Shown piece after piece: positions 1 through 8,651 of a stretch of 64,000 nt of DNA. The DNA is from Ruegeria atlantica. Its GTDB lineage: Bacteria; Pseudomonadota; Alphaproteobacteria; Rhodobacterales; Rhodobacteraceae. How positions within the stretch are numbered: the stretch's first letter is position 1; every line of letters starts with the position of its first letter. The stretch spans positions 131,501 through 195,500 of the forward strand of contig WQBJ01000002.1 of NCBI GenBank assembly GCA_013032095.1. Direction: 5' to 3'. Under the pieces are notes generated by a model. The model saw only the letters and a list, made by a program, of their open reading frames with translations. It was not told the origin of the DNA and did not search any database. Both the position numbers and the translations under genes were made by a program.

Positions 1-1155
1 AACAGGGGTTTGCCCTGCCAGGTTTTGGCGTAAAAAGATCAGGAAGGCAGAAAACGCCTCATAATGCTGGTCGACAGGGTAGTTGTCAGGGCGCAGTTGA
101 CCGGGGATTGGAATCTTGAACCTGTTGCGCAGCATGTTTCGGATTTTCAAATATGCGCCGGGTTCGGTGCTGAGGATATAAGAACAGAAGGCCCAATGTG
201 CCCGCGCCAGCGGATGCCGCAACACAGAGAACTTCCGGTGCCCCTGATGAGTCTGGAGCCAACGTTTTATCTGTTTGCGGTTCTGGTTGGTGATCAGTTG
301 GTTTGTGCGGACCTTGTCCAAATCCGCCAGCCATTGAACGATTGACCCTTCTATCCCACTGCGTACCGGCAGATACATCAGGGATGTCTCGGGGGTGGCG
401 ACATAGTAGCCAACTGCCGGGCCGCGACGGGGTTCGAAATTTGGCGTTCGATGCAGGTTAAAACTGTCGATCCCGGCCAGAGCCTGTTCGGTTTCTTCTG
501 GATTTGTCACCTTGGACAAGGCGGGCTCGGGGTTTTGCGGCTTGATCGTGTCGTCGATTGCTGTCAACCGCGCCTCAACACCCAACCATTTGGCCAGACC
601 ATTCAAGACGTCCAGATTGTTGAGATCGTCATAGGCGATATAAAACCCGGTCTGCCCCGTTGTCTGCAAAGTATTGAGCAACAGGAGTTGGAATTCCTGC
701 TGTTGATCCAGATATTTTTCGAACTCCTCGGCGTCGAATTCAATCTGAGCCTCGCGGCGTCGTTTGACGTTCTTGAGCTGCCACTGCTTGGTCTCTCGGG
801 CGATTTGCAAGGAAACATAGCTGTCCAATGGGTTCCGCGTCAGAATGATCTTGGCACAGCGAGGATCGATTAATGCAGGCTCTAACACACGAGGATCATG
901 CCCTTGAAAAAAGCGGAAACCGTTGAGTTTGCCCTCGGCCGTTTTGATTGCTTCCACCAGTTTCAGTGGGTCGCTGTCGCGTTCTTCCAACGTCACACCA
1001 AGCAGGCTTTCGGATTTGAGGCGGCCGATGAAATGCGGATTGAACGCTTCACCATAACACGCAACGCCTTCAAGCGCGTTCAGGTTGAATTCAAGCAGGT
1101 TTGACCCGGTGCGCATGGCGGCGAGAACGATGAAATAGTCAAATCTGGATGTCAT
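1..1155 (-). CDS. NodH-type sulfotransferase (3' end beyond window)
   Basis: This reverse-strand frame is open from the ATG at 1155 to the window edge, giving 385 codons, so the C-terminus is missing. The N-terminus reads FDYFIVLAAMRTGSNLLEF, a NodH-like 5'-phosphosulfate-binding loop (RTGSN at about residues 15-19). A segment ILTRNPLDSYVSLQ at about residue 105 fits the 3'-phosphate-binding strand of PAPS-dependent sulfotransferases. By family it would transfer sulfate from PAPS to a carbohydrate. It is the last visible gene of a minus-strand polysaccharide operon and begins 6 bases after the GT14 gene ends. The acceptor is unknown. An upstream operon gene, cysQ, would remove the PAP by-product, which supports the assignment. 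Confidence 0.8.
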   Translation of the reverse strand, partial: MTSRFDYFIVLAAMRTGSNLLEFNLNALEGVACYGEAFNPHFIGRLKSESLLGVTLEERDSDPLKLVEAIKTAEGKLNGFRFFQGHDPRVLEPALIDPRCAKIILTRNPLDSYVSLQIARETKQWQLKNVKRRREAQIEFDAEEFEKYLDQQQEFQLLLLNTLQTTGQTGFYIAYDDLNNLDVLNGLAKWLGVEARLTAIDDTIKPQNPEPALSKVTNPEETEQALAGIDSFNLHRTPNFEPRRGPAVGYYVATPETSLMYLPVRSGIEGSIVQWLADLDKVRTNQLITNQNRKQIKRWLQTHQGHRKFSVLRHPLARAHWAFCSYILSTEPGAYLKIRNMLRNRFKIPIPGQLRPDNYPVDQHYEAFSAFLIFLRQNLAGQTPV

Positions 1156-1161
1156 GGCAGG

Positions 1162-2862
1162 CTATCGGACCAGATAAGGTTTCTTGAACGGTCGAACCCG
1201 CGTACCAAACACGTCATCCGTTGGGAAATCTCCCATCAGATAGGGGTGCATGCCTTGGTTCTTGAGGTTCTGCAGGAATTGCCCAAAACCTGACAGATCG
1301 ACCATCACCGGGGCTTTGGTTAGGTGGCTGGCGTGTTTGGTGCCAATTTCCTCGATCACGGTCTGCAACGGTTCCATCGGAGATTCCACGAATTCTGCCA
1401 GCGTCCACGTACGCACCCGTGCTTTTGTCCAGACCGAGTTCAGAACTTCAAGCTGCTTGGTTTCGATCTGTTGCAGGCGGGCAGCCTCGTTGCGAATGTC
1501 GGCGAAATTCATGTTCGAACGGAACAGCGGGATCACCCAGGCCCCGGTAATGACCGAGATCTGAGCGTTCTTGTCGCGGGCCAGAAACCAGTTGATCTGT
1601 TGGGTGTCTGCTGGTCCGAATTGAAAGCATTGCCTTTCGCCGCGTGTGTTCCAGATCAAGTTCGAGACAAAGGCCGTCGGATTATAGTCTCGCAACACGG
1701 GGCAATCACTAAGCGCACCATTGGTTATAGTGTCACCGTCGGCAAACTCGGCACGCTTCGGAGCAAATAGATGCCCATGCACGCGAGTGCTCGTAGCTTC
1801 ACGCAGCCAAGGTTCGAAATCATCGAACAGCTCGGTAAAGCCTTGAAATACTGAATATGGGAATGAGGTCAGCACGTTTTCACTGCCGTGGCGCGGAAAG
1901 CGACTTTGCATATACAGCCCGTCACGCCCGCGGGTCCGACGCTCGACCGCTTTGGAAAACACCCGGTCGATCTTGCCTGGGTTGGGCTCAGCCGGCCTCA
2001 TTGCGGTGTTCTGATCGGTCAGGAAGGCTTGATACAGTCGATCTGCACGCGGCCAGATTTTGCGGGCCACGAAACAGTCGGACCGGCGCAGCAACTGCAA
2101 ATGGTCATCATAAAAGATATGAGGCCGCCCCTGATAATCAAATTTGGACAGAGTCAAAGATCGGCTTTCGATATGAGTGGAATAGAGCCGCGCCAGGGTT
2201 TGGAAATAGCTTTCGTCCGGAATCCAGACGTGGCGAAAATAGCGGTCGTAAATCTGACGCCTTGGGTCCTGCAGAATGGCTGACAGGGTCTGCCGGGTCA
2301 GGCACCACCACTGGCTGCCCATATGCGGCACCAATCCATCGGGGATTTTTCGGGGCATGCCGACGGCGCGCTGGAACTTTACGTAGATGTCAAACAGTTT
2401 GCGGTTCCTGCGCCACGAAAACGGAAATCGCAGCGTAAAGCGTTCCTGATCCAAACCACCGATGGTCCAGCTGACATCGGCCGTGGTCGCGCTTTCGATG
2501 AAATCGACGCGGGGCCGGTCTGCAGTATAGGCGATCAACTCATCCACCGGCCGAAGCGGCAGACAAGCCCCAGAGGACAAATACACGTGGCGCACATCCG
2601 GAAACGCTTCGAGCATAAGTTCGGCCGCGGATTGCGAAGCCGCGACAATGCCCCAACTGCCCCACTCGCAAGCATGACGCTCTGAGAACTTGATCAGCGG
2701 ATCATCTGCGCAAGCGGTGATGAAATCGAAATAGGTATGCGCGGGCACTTTGCGGTCCACATGGATCACCACCGGGCACCCCGAAGCTGTCCAGTGGCGC
2801 GCGACCTGGGCAGCCCGATGCAGCGCGGTATGGACCAGCATGATGACGCCAAGACGGTTCAT
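1162..2862 (-). CDS. GT14 (core-2/I-branching-like) glycosyltransferase with DUF5928-type C-terminal half
   Basis: This protein has 566 residues. The N-terminal half (about 1-270) resembles the core-2/I-branching and xylosyltransferase family GT14. It starts MNRLGVIMLVHTALHRAAQV, contains VVIHVDRKVP at about residue 31, the conserved stretch VYLSSGACLPLRPVDEL at about residue 94, and GSQWWCLTR at about residue 182. The C-terminal half (about 290-566) resembles the uncharacterised domain I know as DUF5928 in Rhodobacterales. The domain name is recalled, not searched. The start overlaps the stop of the upstream glycosyltransferase by ATGA, so translation is probably coupled. It most likely adds a sugar to the same polysaccharide that the neighbouring sulfotransferase modifies. 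The donor sugar cannot be read from the sequence. Confidence 0.8.
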   Translation of the reverse strand: MNRLGVIMLVHTALHRAAQVARHWTASGCPVVIHVDRKVPAHTYFDFITACADDPLIKFSERHACEWGSWGIVAASQSAAELMLEAFPDVRHVYLSSGACLPLRPVDELIAYTADRPRVDFIESATTADVSWTIGGLDQERFTLRFPFSWRRNRKLFDIYVKFQRAVGMPRKIPDGLVPHMGSQWWCLTRQTLSAILQDPRRQIYDRYFRHVWIPDESYFQTLARLYSTHIESRSLTLSKFDYQGRPHIFYDDHLQLLRRSDCFVARKIWPRADRLYQAFLTDQNTAMRPAEPNPGKIDRVFSKAVERRTRGRDGLYMQSRFPRHGSENVLTSFPYSVFQGFTELFDDFEPWLREATSTRVHGHLFAPKRAEFADGDTITNGALSDCPVLRDYNPTAFVSNLIWNTRGERQCFQFGPADTQQINWFLARDKNAQISVITGAWVIPLFRSNMNFADIRNEAARLQQIETKQLEVLNSVWTKARVRTWTLAEFVESPMEPLQTVIEEIGTKHASHLTKAPVMVDLSGFGQFLQNLKNQGMHPYLMGDFPTDDVFGTRVRPFKKPYLVR

Positions 2863-3869
2863 GCCCAGTTTCCTTTTGACATGAGGCCCAGAATCTCAAG
2901 CTGTCGCCAGTTGATATATTCCTCGGATCGCTCGCACCAGAACACCGGCTTGTCACCTAGCCCTTCGGCATAGGCACGGTATTCACCTGAACGGCGGTAG
3001 TGTTGGCGGCGTTGCATTTCTTCCGAGGCTTTTTCGCCCAACGTGCTGATCAGCTTGGCATGCAGTAGCGCGCCGCTGGTCTTTTCGCCGCCCCATTCGT
3101 CATACACCTGGTTCAACCCACGCGGCAGCAGCGAATGGGTCGAACTGACATAGACATACCGCTTGTCCCATTTCACCAGTGGGATCTTATTCAGTGCTGG
3201 TGCCTTCGAGGGGTTGTCGCGAAAGAAAACGCGCGCGCGGGGACCACCTTGAATCCAAAGGTTCTTATACGCGGGATTCTTGGTGATCATGTAGTTGCCG
3301 GAATCAAACCAGCGAGCGATCTCAAATGGATCCTGACCCTCGCGATAGGGTTCCGCGTCCACCGGGCCTTGCGGATACATGTCGATCAGCATTGTGCCGA
3401 AGCTACGCACCGCACAACCCTCCAACCAATCGGTCAGCGCGCGAACCGGGCGGGTGTCGCAGAACGGGTAAATGAAGAACTCATCCGGATCGACGGTCAG
3501 AACCCAATGGCCGTGTGCGTGTTTTCGCAGCAGGTAATTTGACCAATCCAGACCGAATGTGGCGCGTTTGTAACTGGCACGCGCATGCCAGACCGAAGCG
3601 TCAGGTTGGCTGACCAGATACTCGCTCGTGCCGTCATCGCTGTCATTGTCGATAAACAGAAAATGGTCGACACCGAGCTTTCTGTAATAGTCGAGAAAAT
3701 AGGGTAGGCGGATCTTTTCGTTCCGAAGAACGCTCATTAACAAGATATCGTCGTGGCGGATATTGGCGGTGTTGTCCGAAACCGGCTTCAGTTCCCGCCG
3801 TTTACGCAGGCAACGCGCAAGACGACGCTTGCGCCGCAATCTCATCCGATATGAATCCAACAGACTCAC
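2859..3869 (-). CDS. Glycosyltransferase family 2-like protein (PF13704 type)
   Basis: The protein carries the GT-A signature of the Glyco_tranf_2_4 family: ILLMSVLRNEKIRLPYFLDY, then a nucleotide-binding strand FLFIDNDSDDGTSEYL, then VDPDEFFIYPF as the DxD-like metal site. A short Arg/Lys-rich N-terminus (YRMRLRRKRRLARCLRKRR) precedes the catalytic part and could touch the membrane surface. The frame is open up to a TTG at 3941 that lacks a good ribosome site. The GTG at 3869 (MSLLDSYRMRL) gives an N-terminus that aligns better with the downstream paralogue, so it is used here. It overlaps the GT14 gene by 4 bases. It is paralogous to the gene at 4014-5099, so the two may act in sequence on one glycan. 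Confidence 0.75.
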   Translation of the reverse strand: MSLLDSYRMRLRRKRRLARCLRKRRELKPVSDNTANIRHDDILLMSVLRNEKIRLPYFLDYYRKLGVDHFLFIDNDSDDGTSEYLVSQPDASVWHARASYKRATFGLDWSNYLLRKHAHGHWVLTVDPDEFFIYPFCDTRPVRALTDWLEGCAVRSFGTMLIDMYPQGPVDAEPYREGQDPFEIARWFDSGNYMITKNPAYKNLWIQGGPRARVFFRDNPSKAPALNKIPLVKWDKRYVYVSSTHSLLPRGLNQVYDEWGGEKTSGALLHAKLISTLGEKASEEMQRRQHYRRSGEYRAYAEGLGDKPVFWCERSEEYINWRQLEILGLMSKGNWA

Positions 3870-4013
3870 GCGTTCGCACTGCCCTTTTTTTGTTACGCGA
3901 GCTTGCCCGGGGGCTGGATGGTCCAGAGTGGTGCCGGGCAATTGTCGTTTTATGCCATCTTTGCATCTTTCAAGGCAACGACTTTAGATTTCGTTAGTCA
4001 CATATGCTGCGTT

Positions 4014-5099
4014 TCAGACAAGTTTCCCCATCAGCCCCAAATTCTGCAGCTGAGCCCAGCCTTCGAACCGAATGGAATCCGGCGTCCACATATCGGGGCG
4101 ATTTCCAATCGCATCATAATATGTCCCAAAAACGTCCGGATCGTGAAAATGCTGGCGCCGTGCCTTTTCGATTTTAGATTTGTGGACCACTTCGGGTAGG
4201 AATTTGGTATGTAGCAACACGCCGGACGGACCCCTGCCGCCGGGCCCATCATACCCAGCGTTCAGGTGGCGGGGCAGGGCCGAATGGCACGAGTTCACAA
4301 AGGCGTAGCGCCGTGACCATCTCACCAGCGGAATCTTGTTCAACGTGGGTGAATGCCTTGGCCGGTCAGAGAAGAACATACGTTCCCGCGCACCGCCCTG
4401 TACCCATAGATTACCGAGTGGACCTTGCCACTGTGCCCGATAAGGACCAGGGTCGAACCAGCTCAGGATTCCGGTTGGGTCAGTCTCGGGATCGTAGGCC
4501 TGTTCGCCCAGCGGGCCCTTGGGGTAAAGGTCCAGCATCAACGCACCGAAAACAGTGCGGCCCTGTCGGTCCAGTGCAGTGGTCAGATCGTGAAGGGATG
4601 TGCTGTCATGATCGGAGTAGATCAGCAACTCATCTGCATCGACCATCAGGGTCCAGTGGTCATGGCCATAGCGCATTTGAAGCCACGTCAGCCAATCCAG
4701 CCCGTAGCGGGAGGCGCGATAGCTGTCCGAGGTTTGCCACAGCGACACGTCCGGTTGCTGAAGCAAGTAGTCGACCGAGCCGTCATCACTGCCGTTATCG
4801 ACGATCAGGAAATGATCGACCCCGAGCGCGCGATAGTGACGAAAGAACCACGGCATCCGGGTGATTTCGTTGCGTAGGGTGGTGAAGGTCAGGATGTTTC
4901 CCGGTCTGATCCGCGCGGTTTGATTGCGGAGGCTGGAAAGTTGATGGCGGCTGCGAAAAGATCGCCACAGAAGCCGCCGCCGTTTCAGGCGCAACCGGTA
5001 TCTCTGCACCCAACCGATGGGCGGAAGTTTATCGGTTGCGGTATCGGTCAACGGAGGCTCATTTCTCGTAGTTGCCGTTCTGATGCCAGCGCCAGGCAT
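4014..5099 (-). CDS. Glycosyltransferase family 2-like protein (PF13704 type), paralogue
   Basis: This is a close relative of the preceding glycosyltransferase. It has ILTFTTLRNEITRMPWFFRHY, the nucleotide-binding strand FLIVDNGSDDGSVDYLL and the metal motif MVDADELLIYSD. The conserved middle block is FGALMLDLYPKGPLGEQ, and GPLGNLWVQGGARERMFF matches its partner's NLWIQGGPRARVFFRD. The ATG at 5099 lies inside the 3' end of galE, overlapping by 41 bases. A TTG at 5051, 8 bases after the galE stop, would give a start matching the paralogue's N-terminal length and is a real alternative. A basic segment (RYRLRLKRRRLLWRSFRSR) precedes the catalytic domain. It probably builds the operon's polysaccharide. 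Donor and acceptor are unknown. Confidence 0.75.
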   Translation of the reverse strand: MPGAGIRTATTRNEPPLTDTATDKLPPIGWVQRYRLRLKRRRLLWRSFRSRHQLSSLRNQTARIRPGNILTFTTLRNEITRMPWFFRHYRALGVDHFLIVDNGSDDGSVDYLLQQPDVSLWQTSDSYRASRYGLDWLTWLQMRYGHDHWTLMVDADELLIYSDHDSTSLHDLTTALDRQGRTVFGALMLDLYPKGPLGEQAYDPETDPTGILSWFDPGPYRAQWQGPLGNLWVQGGARERMFFSDRPRHSPTLNKIPLVRWSRRYAFVNSCHSALPRHLNAGYDGPGGRGPSGVLLHTKFLPEVVHKSKIEKARRQHFHDPDVFGTYYDAIGNRPDMWTPDSIRFEGWAQLQNLGLMGKLV

Positions 5100-6042
5100 C
5101 GCCGATCATCGTCTCTAAAGTTGATCTTTTTGGCGCCCAGCCCAGCTCTTCCCCAGCACGTACTGAGCCCGAAACCAGCTTGGTACAATCCCCGGCGCGT
5201 CTGGGGCCGATGGAATAGGGCACTTCGCGATTGGTGACGGCTTTGGAATGGCTGATCACCTCCATCACCGAAAAGCCCGAGCCGGTGCCCAGGTTGAACA
5301 CGCGGCTGCCCTTGTCCTGTTCCAACCAATTCAGCCCCAGAACATGGGCGTCGACCAGATCGCAGACATGCACGTAGTCGCGGATGCAGGTCCCGTCGGG
5401 CGTGTCGTAATCAGTGCCGAAGACAGTGAGTCCGTCACGTTTGCCGTCAATCGCGTCCAGCATCAGTGGGATCAGATGGGTTTCGGGGCGGTGGAACTCA
5501 CCCACTTCCCCCTCCGGGTCGGCCCCGGCCACGTTGAAATAGCGGAAGATAACGTGATTCAGCCCATGCGCGGCCTCAAAATCCCGCAGGATATCTTCGA
5601 TGGCCCGTTTCGAAGCTCCATAGGCGTTCAGCGGTTCCTGCGGCGTGTTTTCGTCCAGCACCACGTTGTCATGATCGCCATAGGTGGCGCAGGTCGACGA
5701 AAAAACAAAGTTCAGGCAGCCCGCGGCGACGGCGGCCTCGATCAGGGACAGCGATCCGGTGACGTTGTTGGTCCAGTATTTGCCGGGCTCGGACATCGCT
5801 TCACCCACTTGGCTGAGGGCGGCGAAATGCATCACGGCGGCGGGTTTGTACTTGGCAAAGACCTCATCCAGCCGGGAGCGGTCTAACAAGTCTCCCTGTT
5901 CGAAGGGTCCGAATTTCACGGCATCCTGCCAGCCGGTGATCAGGTTGTCATAGGTCACCGGAGTATAGCCCGCCCGCGCCAGCGCCTTGCAGGCGTGCGA
6001 TCCGATATATCCGGCGCCGCCGGTTACAAGAATGTTCGTCAT
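5059..6042 (-). CDS. galE: UDP-glucose 4-epimerase
   Basis: This 327-residue extended short-chain dehydrogenase interconverts UDP-glucose and UDP-galactose using tightly bound NAD. The N-terminal Rossmann motif is TGGAGYIGSH (residues 7-16). The catalytic pair is YGASK, with Tyr141 and Lys145, and SSTCATYG (about 115-122) supplies the catalytic Ser/Thr. Length and motif spacing match GalE. It lies between kdsB and two glycosyltransferases on the same strand, so it probably supplies UDP-galactose or a related sugar for the capsule or LPS made by this operon. The ATG at 6042 follows a 67-base gap from kdsB. Confidence 0.93.
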   Translation of the reverse strand: MTNILVTGGAGYIGSHACKALARAGYTPVTYDNLITGWQDAVKFGPFEQGDLLDRSRLDEVFAKYKPAAVMHFAALSQVGEAMSEPGKYWTNNVTGSLSLIEAAVAAGCLNFVFSSTCATYGDHDNVVLDENTPQEPLNAYGASKRAIEDILRDFEAAHGLNHVIFRYFNVAGADPEGEVGEFHRPETHLIPLMLDAIDGKRDGLTVFGTDYDTPDGTCIRDYVHVCDLVDAHVLGLNWLEQDKGSRVFNLGTGSGFSVMEVISHSKAVTNREVPYSIGPRRAGDCTKLVSGSVRAGEELGWAPKRSTLETMIGDAWRWHQNGNYEK

Positions 6043-6109
6043 CTATTCTTCCAAAATCAAAACTAAGCGGGCTATCTGGATGATCTTGCCAAAAACATGG
6101 GATAAGCGA

Positions 6110-6910
6110 TCAATCCAACCCCATTGCGGCCATCATTTCTTCTAGTTTGGGCACATCCTGCGGATTGTTTAGCTCCCAGAACTGACGGCCTTTGGCTTCA
6201 ACCTCAACGCACAGAACCTTGCGGCCGTTCTCCATAAAACGCAGTTGTTCCAACCCTTCCAGTTGTTCCAGCGGACCCACCGGCCAAGAGGGATAGGCTG
6301 CCAGCGCATCGGGGCGGTAGGCGTAGACGCCAACGTGGTGGAAAACCGGTGTTGCGTCTTCACCGGCATAGGTTTCGGCTGTGTAAGGGACAACTTCTTT
6401 CGAGAAATACATGGCACTATGGTCGGTGGCGAAAACTGCTGTGGTGCCACCAACGCGCCCATGCTTGCGGTCGTTCAACAGGCTGTTCAGCGCGTCACCA
6501 TCGCAGCGCAGCACCGGTGTGGCCACTTCGGCCTCGGGTGCGGCACGCAGACCGGTGACCAGATCCTCAACAAACCAGTGCGGGGTCAGTGGTGCGTCGC
6601 CCTGCAGGTTCACAACGATCTCATACCCCGCGCCCAGATTCGCATGGGTTTCAGCGCAGCGCTCAGTGCCATTTTGGCAGTCTTCGGAGGTCATCACCAC
6701 CTCAGCCCCGAACCCCTCGGCCGCCTCGCGGATGCGATCGTCATCGGTGGCCACAACCACCTTATCAACACCCGAGACGGAACAGGCCGCGCGCCACGAT
6801 CGTTCAATCAGCGTCATCGCTTTGCCGTTTGCCCCGGTCAGCGGCACAAGCGGTTTTCCAGGATAGCGGGTCGAGGCGTAACGGGCGGGAATGGCGATCA
6901 GAACGGACAT
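6110..6910 (-). CDS. kdsB: 3-deoxy-manno-octulosonate cytidylyltransferase (CMP-Kdo synthetase)
   Basis: This 266-residue enzyme activates Kdo with CTP to CMP-Kdo. It begins MSVLIAIPARYASTRYPGKP, the typical nucleotide-binding start of KdsB, and carries VVVATDDDRIREAAEGFG, VVNLQGDAPL (the metal-binding Asp) and QLEGLEQLRFMENG. Length is slightly above the usual 245-260. It shares one base with the stop of cysQ (TAATG). CMP-Kdo is required for lipid A and for the Kdo linker of ABC-exported capsules. The neighbouring KpsM-like permease makes a capsular role plausible, alongside or instead of LPS core synthesis. Whether a second kdsB exists elsewhere cannot be judged from this window. Confidence 0.93.
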   Translation of the reverse strand: MSVLIAIPARYASTRYPGKPLVPLTGANGKAMTLIERSWRAACSVSGVDKVVVATDDDRIREAAEGFGAEVVMTSEDCQNGTERCAETHANLGAGYEIVVNLQGDAPLTPHWFVEDLVTGLRAAPEAEVATPVLRCDGDALNSLLNDRKHGRVGGTTAVFATDHSAMYFSKEVVPYTAETYAGEDATPVFHHVGVYAYRPDALAAYPSWPVGPLEQLEGLEQLRFMENGRKVLCVEVEAKGRQFWELNNPQDVPKLEEMMAAMGLD

Positions 6911-7707
6911 TAGGCTTCCTTGAGTTCAACACCCGGAGCGTAGGCGATAAAGAATGAGTTTGCATAGCCGTCCTTGCCATAGGTCAGCGGTGAATGGTCA
7001 TCAAAGCGCACCACCTCGCCACCTGCACCGGCTAGGACCGCATGGCCTGCGGCAGTGTCCCATTCCATCGTGCGACCGACACGGGGATAAAGGTCAGCCT
7101 CACCCGTGGCCACCAGGCAGAATTTCAGCGACGAGCCCGCGCTCTTGCTGTCCTTCACTTGGTATTTATTGATGTAATCCTCAGTCGCCTGATCGCGGTG
7201 GGATTTTGATGCGACGATCAAAAGCGCCGAATTGTCCGGTTTAGAGACTGAAATCGGCGTCACGTCCCCTGCCTGCGCCCTGTCCAGCGCGCCGGTTTCC
7301 TCGACTGATTGACCATCTGCCTGAGTGTAGAACATCCGCCCCTTGGCCGGAGCGTAGACAACACCGCGGGTCGGAACACCGTTTTCGACCAGTGCGATAT
7401 TGACGGTGAAATCACCGCGGCGGTTGATGAACTCCTTGGTACCGTCCAGCGGGTCGACGATCAGGAAGGTGTCCCCTTTCTCGGAATGCGATGCGGCCTG
7501 TTCCTCTGTCACCAGCAGGGTATCTGGGAAAGCCTTGCGCAGACCGGCTGAGATCAGAGCATCAGCCGCCTCATCCGCTTCGGTCACCGGGCTGGAATCG
7601 GATTTGACCTTTACGTCAAAATCATCGGAATTATAAATTTCCATGATCTTGTCGCCCGCTTCCAAGGCCAGACGTCGAATAACGGGAATGAGGGCGTCAT
7701 AGGTCAC
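6910..7707 (-). CDS. cysQ: 3'(2'),5'-bisphosphate nucleotidase
   Basis: This 265-residue member of the inositol monophosphatase superfamily hydrolyses 3'-phosphoadenosine 5'-phosphate (PAP) to AMP. The metal site is visible as VTEEQ (residues 66-70) and DPLDGTKEFINR (85-96), with EWDTAAGHAVL near the C-terminus. The frame extends to 7782, but the GTG at 7707 has GGAG at proper spacing and gives the normal N-terminus, so it is preferred. It is the first gene of the minus-strand operon. PAP is released by sulfotransferases and by assimilatory sulfate reduction. Being in one operon with a NodH-type sulfotransferase suggests a dedicated role here. Confidence 0.92.
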   Translation of the reverse strand: MTYDALIPVIRRLALEAGDKIMEIYNSDDFDVKVKSDSSPVTEADEAADALISAGLRKAFPDTLLVTEEQAASHSEKGDTFLIVDPLDGTKEFINRRGDFTVNIALVENGVPTRGVVYAPAKGRMFYTQADGQSVEETGALDRAQAGDVTPISVSKPDNSALLIVASKSHRDQATEDYINKYQVKDSKSAGSSLKFCLVATGEADLYPRVGRTMEWDTAAGHAVLAGAGGEVVRFDDHSPLTYGKDGYANSFFIAYAPGVELKEA

Positions 7708-7829
7708 AAAAATGCTCCGTTCCGGTGATTTGTTGATCGAATATCCTAACGGCCTTATGATGTGCCGGTTACGGAACGGCAAGAAATTCGTGGCAGATTG
7801 CAGGCGAAATCACGGGAAAGACGCTTCGG

Positions 7830-8651
7830 GTGTATTATTTCAAGCGAAACCGGACATTGCTGGGCGGCGCATTTACGACGGCTGAGTTGGTATTCCATGC
7901 CGTGGTGCGCAGCGTGCGGTCACAGCATCACAATGCGGTTCTGGCGATAATCGTCAATATTATCCAAGTCCTGGCCCTGGTGGCGGTGTTTTACATAATC
8001 ATGTCGTTCCTGGGTTCGCGTGTCGCTAAGGTCCGGGGGGAATTTATTCTCTTCCTCTTGTCGGGCGTGTTTCTGTTCATCACGCATATCAAATCTGTCG
8101 GCGCGATTGCTGGTGTCAGTACCGGTAACAACCCGATGATGCTGCATTCACCTATGAATATGATGGTGGTGTTGTTGGCGACAGCATTCGGGATGCTTTA
8201 CACACAGACGATGTCGATCATCATTATCCTGTTTCTCTACAGTGTCGCAGTCTCACCGATTGAGATCCAGGATCCCGGCGGAGCCTTTGCGATGTTCATA
8301 TTGGCCTGGTTTACGGGTTGTGCAATCGGGGTGGTATTTATGGCGCTAAGTCCTTGGTTTCCCGGCACGGTTACAATTCTGAAAAACGTGTTTAGGCGTG
8401 TGAATATGTTCTTTTCGGGGAAGATGTTCGTTGCAAATGCTCTGGGGGGCGCCATGCTGGCCATGTTTGCATGGAATCCGTTGTTTCATATCATCGACCA
8501 GTGCCGCGGCTTTATTTTCCGCAACTATTTTCCGCGCAATACAAGCTGGGAATATGCGGTTTGGGTGGGTCTGGCATTGTTGATGATCGGGTTGCTGGGG
8601 ATTTTCTTTTCCCGACAGCATGTATCCCAAAGCTGGAATGCGCGTCGCTAG
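7830..8651 (+). CDS. ABC-2 type polysaccharide export permease (KpsM-like)
   Basis: This 273-residue integral membrane protein starts at a GTG and has about six hydrophobic segments, e.g. AIIVNIIQVLALVAVFYIIM, EFILFLLSGVFLFI, MVVLLATAFGMLYTQTMS and YAVWVGLALLMIGLLGIFF. The arrangement, and the N-terminal block FTTAELVFHAVVRSVRSQHH, resemble the membrane subunits that export capsular polysaccharides through the inner membrane. It is divergent from cysQ and overlaps the 3' end of alkB by 4 bases. No ATPase (KpsT), KpsE or outer-membrane KpsD gene is adjacent. Either those lie elsewhere or this permease pairs with a distant ATPase. The capsule assignment rests on family resemblance and context. 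Confidence 0.75.
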   Translation: MYYFKRNRTLLGGAFTTAELVFHAVVRSVRSQHHNAVLAIIVNIIQVLALVAVFYIIMSFLGSRVAKVRGEFILFLLSGVFLFITHIKSVGAIAGVSTGNNPMMLHSPMNMMVVLLATAFGMLYTQTMSIIIILFLYSVAVSPIEIQDPGGAFAMFILAWFTGCAIGVVFMALSPWFPGTVTILKNVFRRVNMFFSGKMFVANALGGAMLAMFAWNPLFHIIDQCRGFIFRNYFPRNTSWEYAVWVGLALLMIGLLGIFFSRQHVSQSWNARR

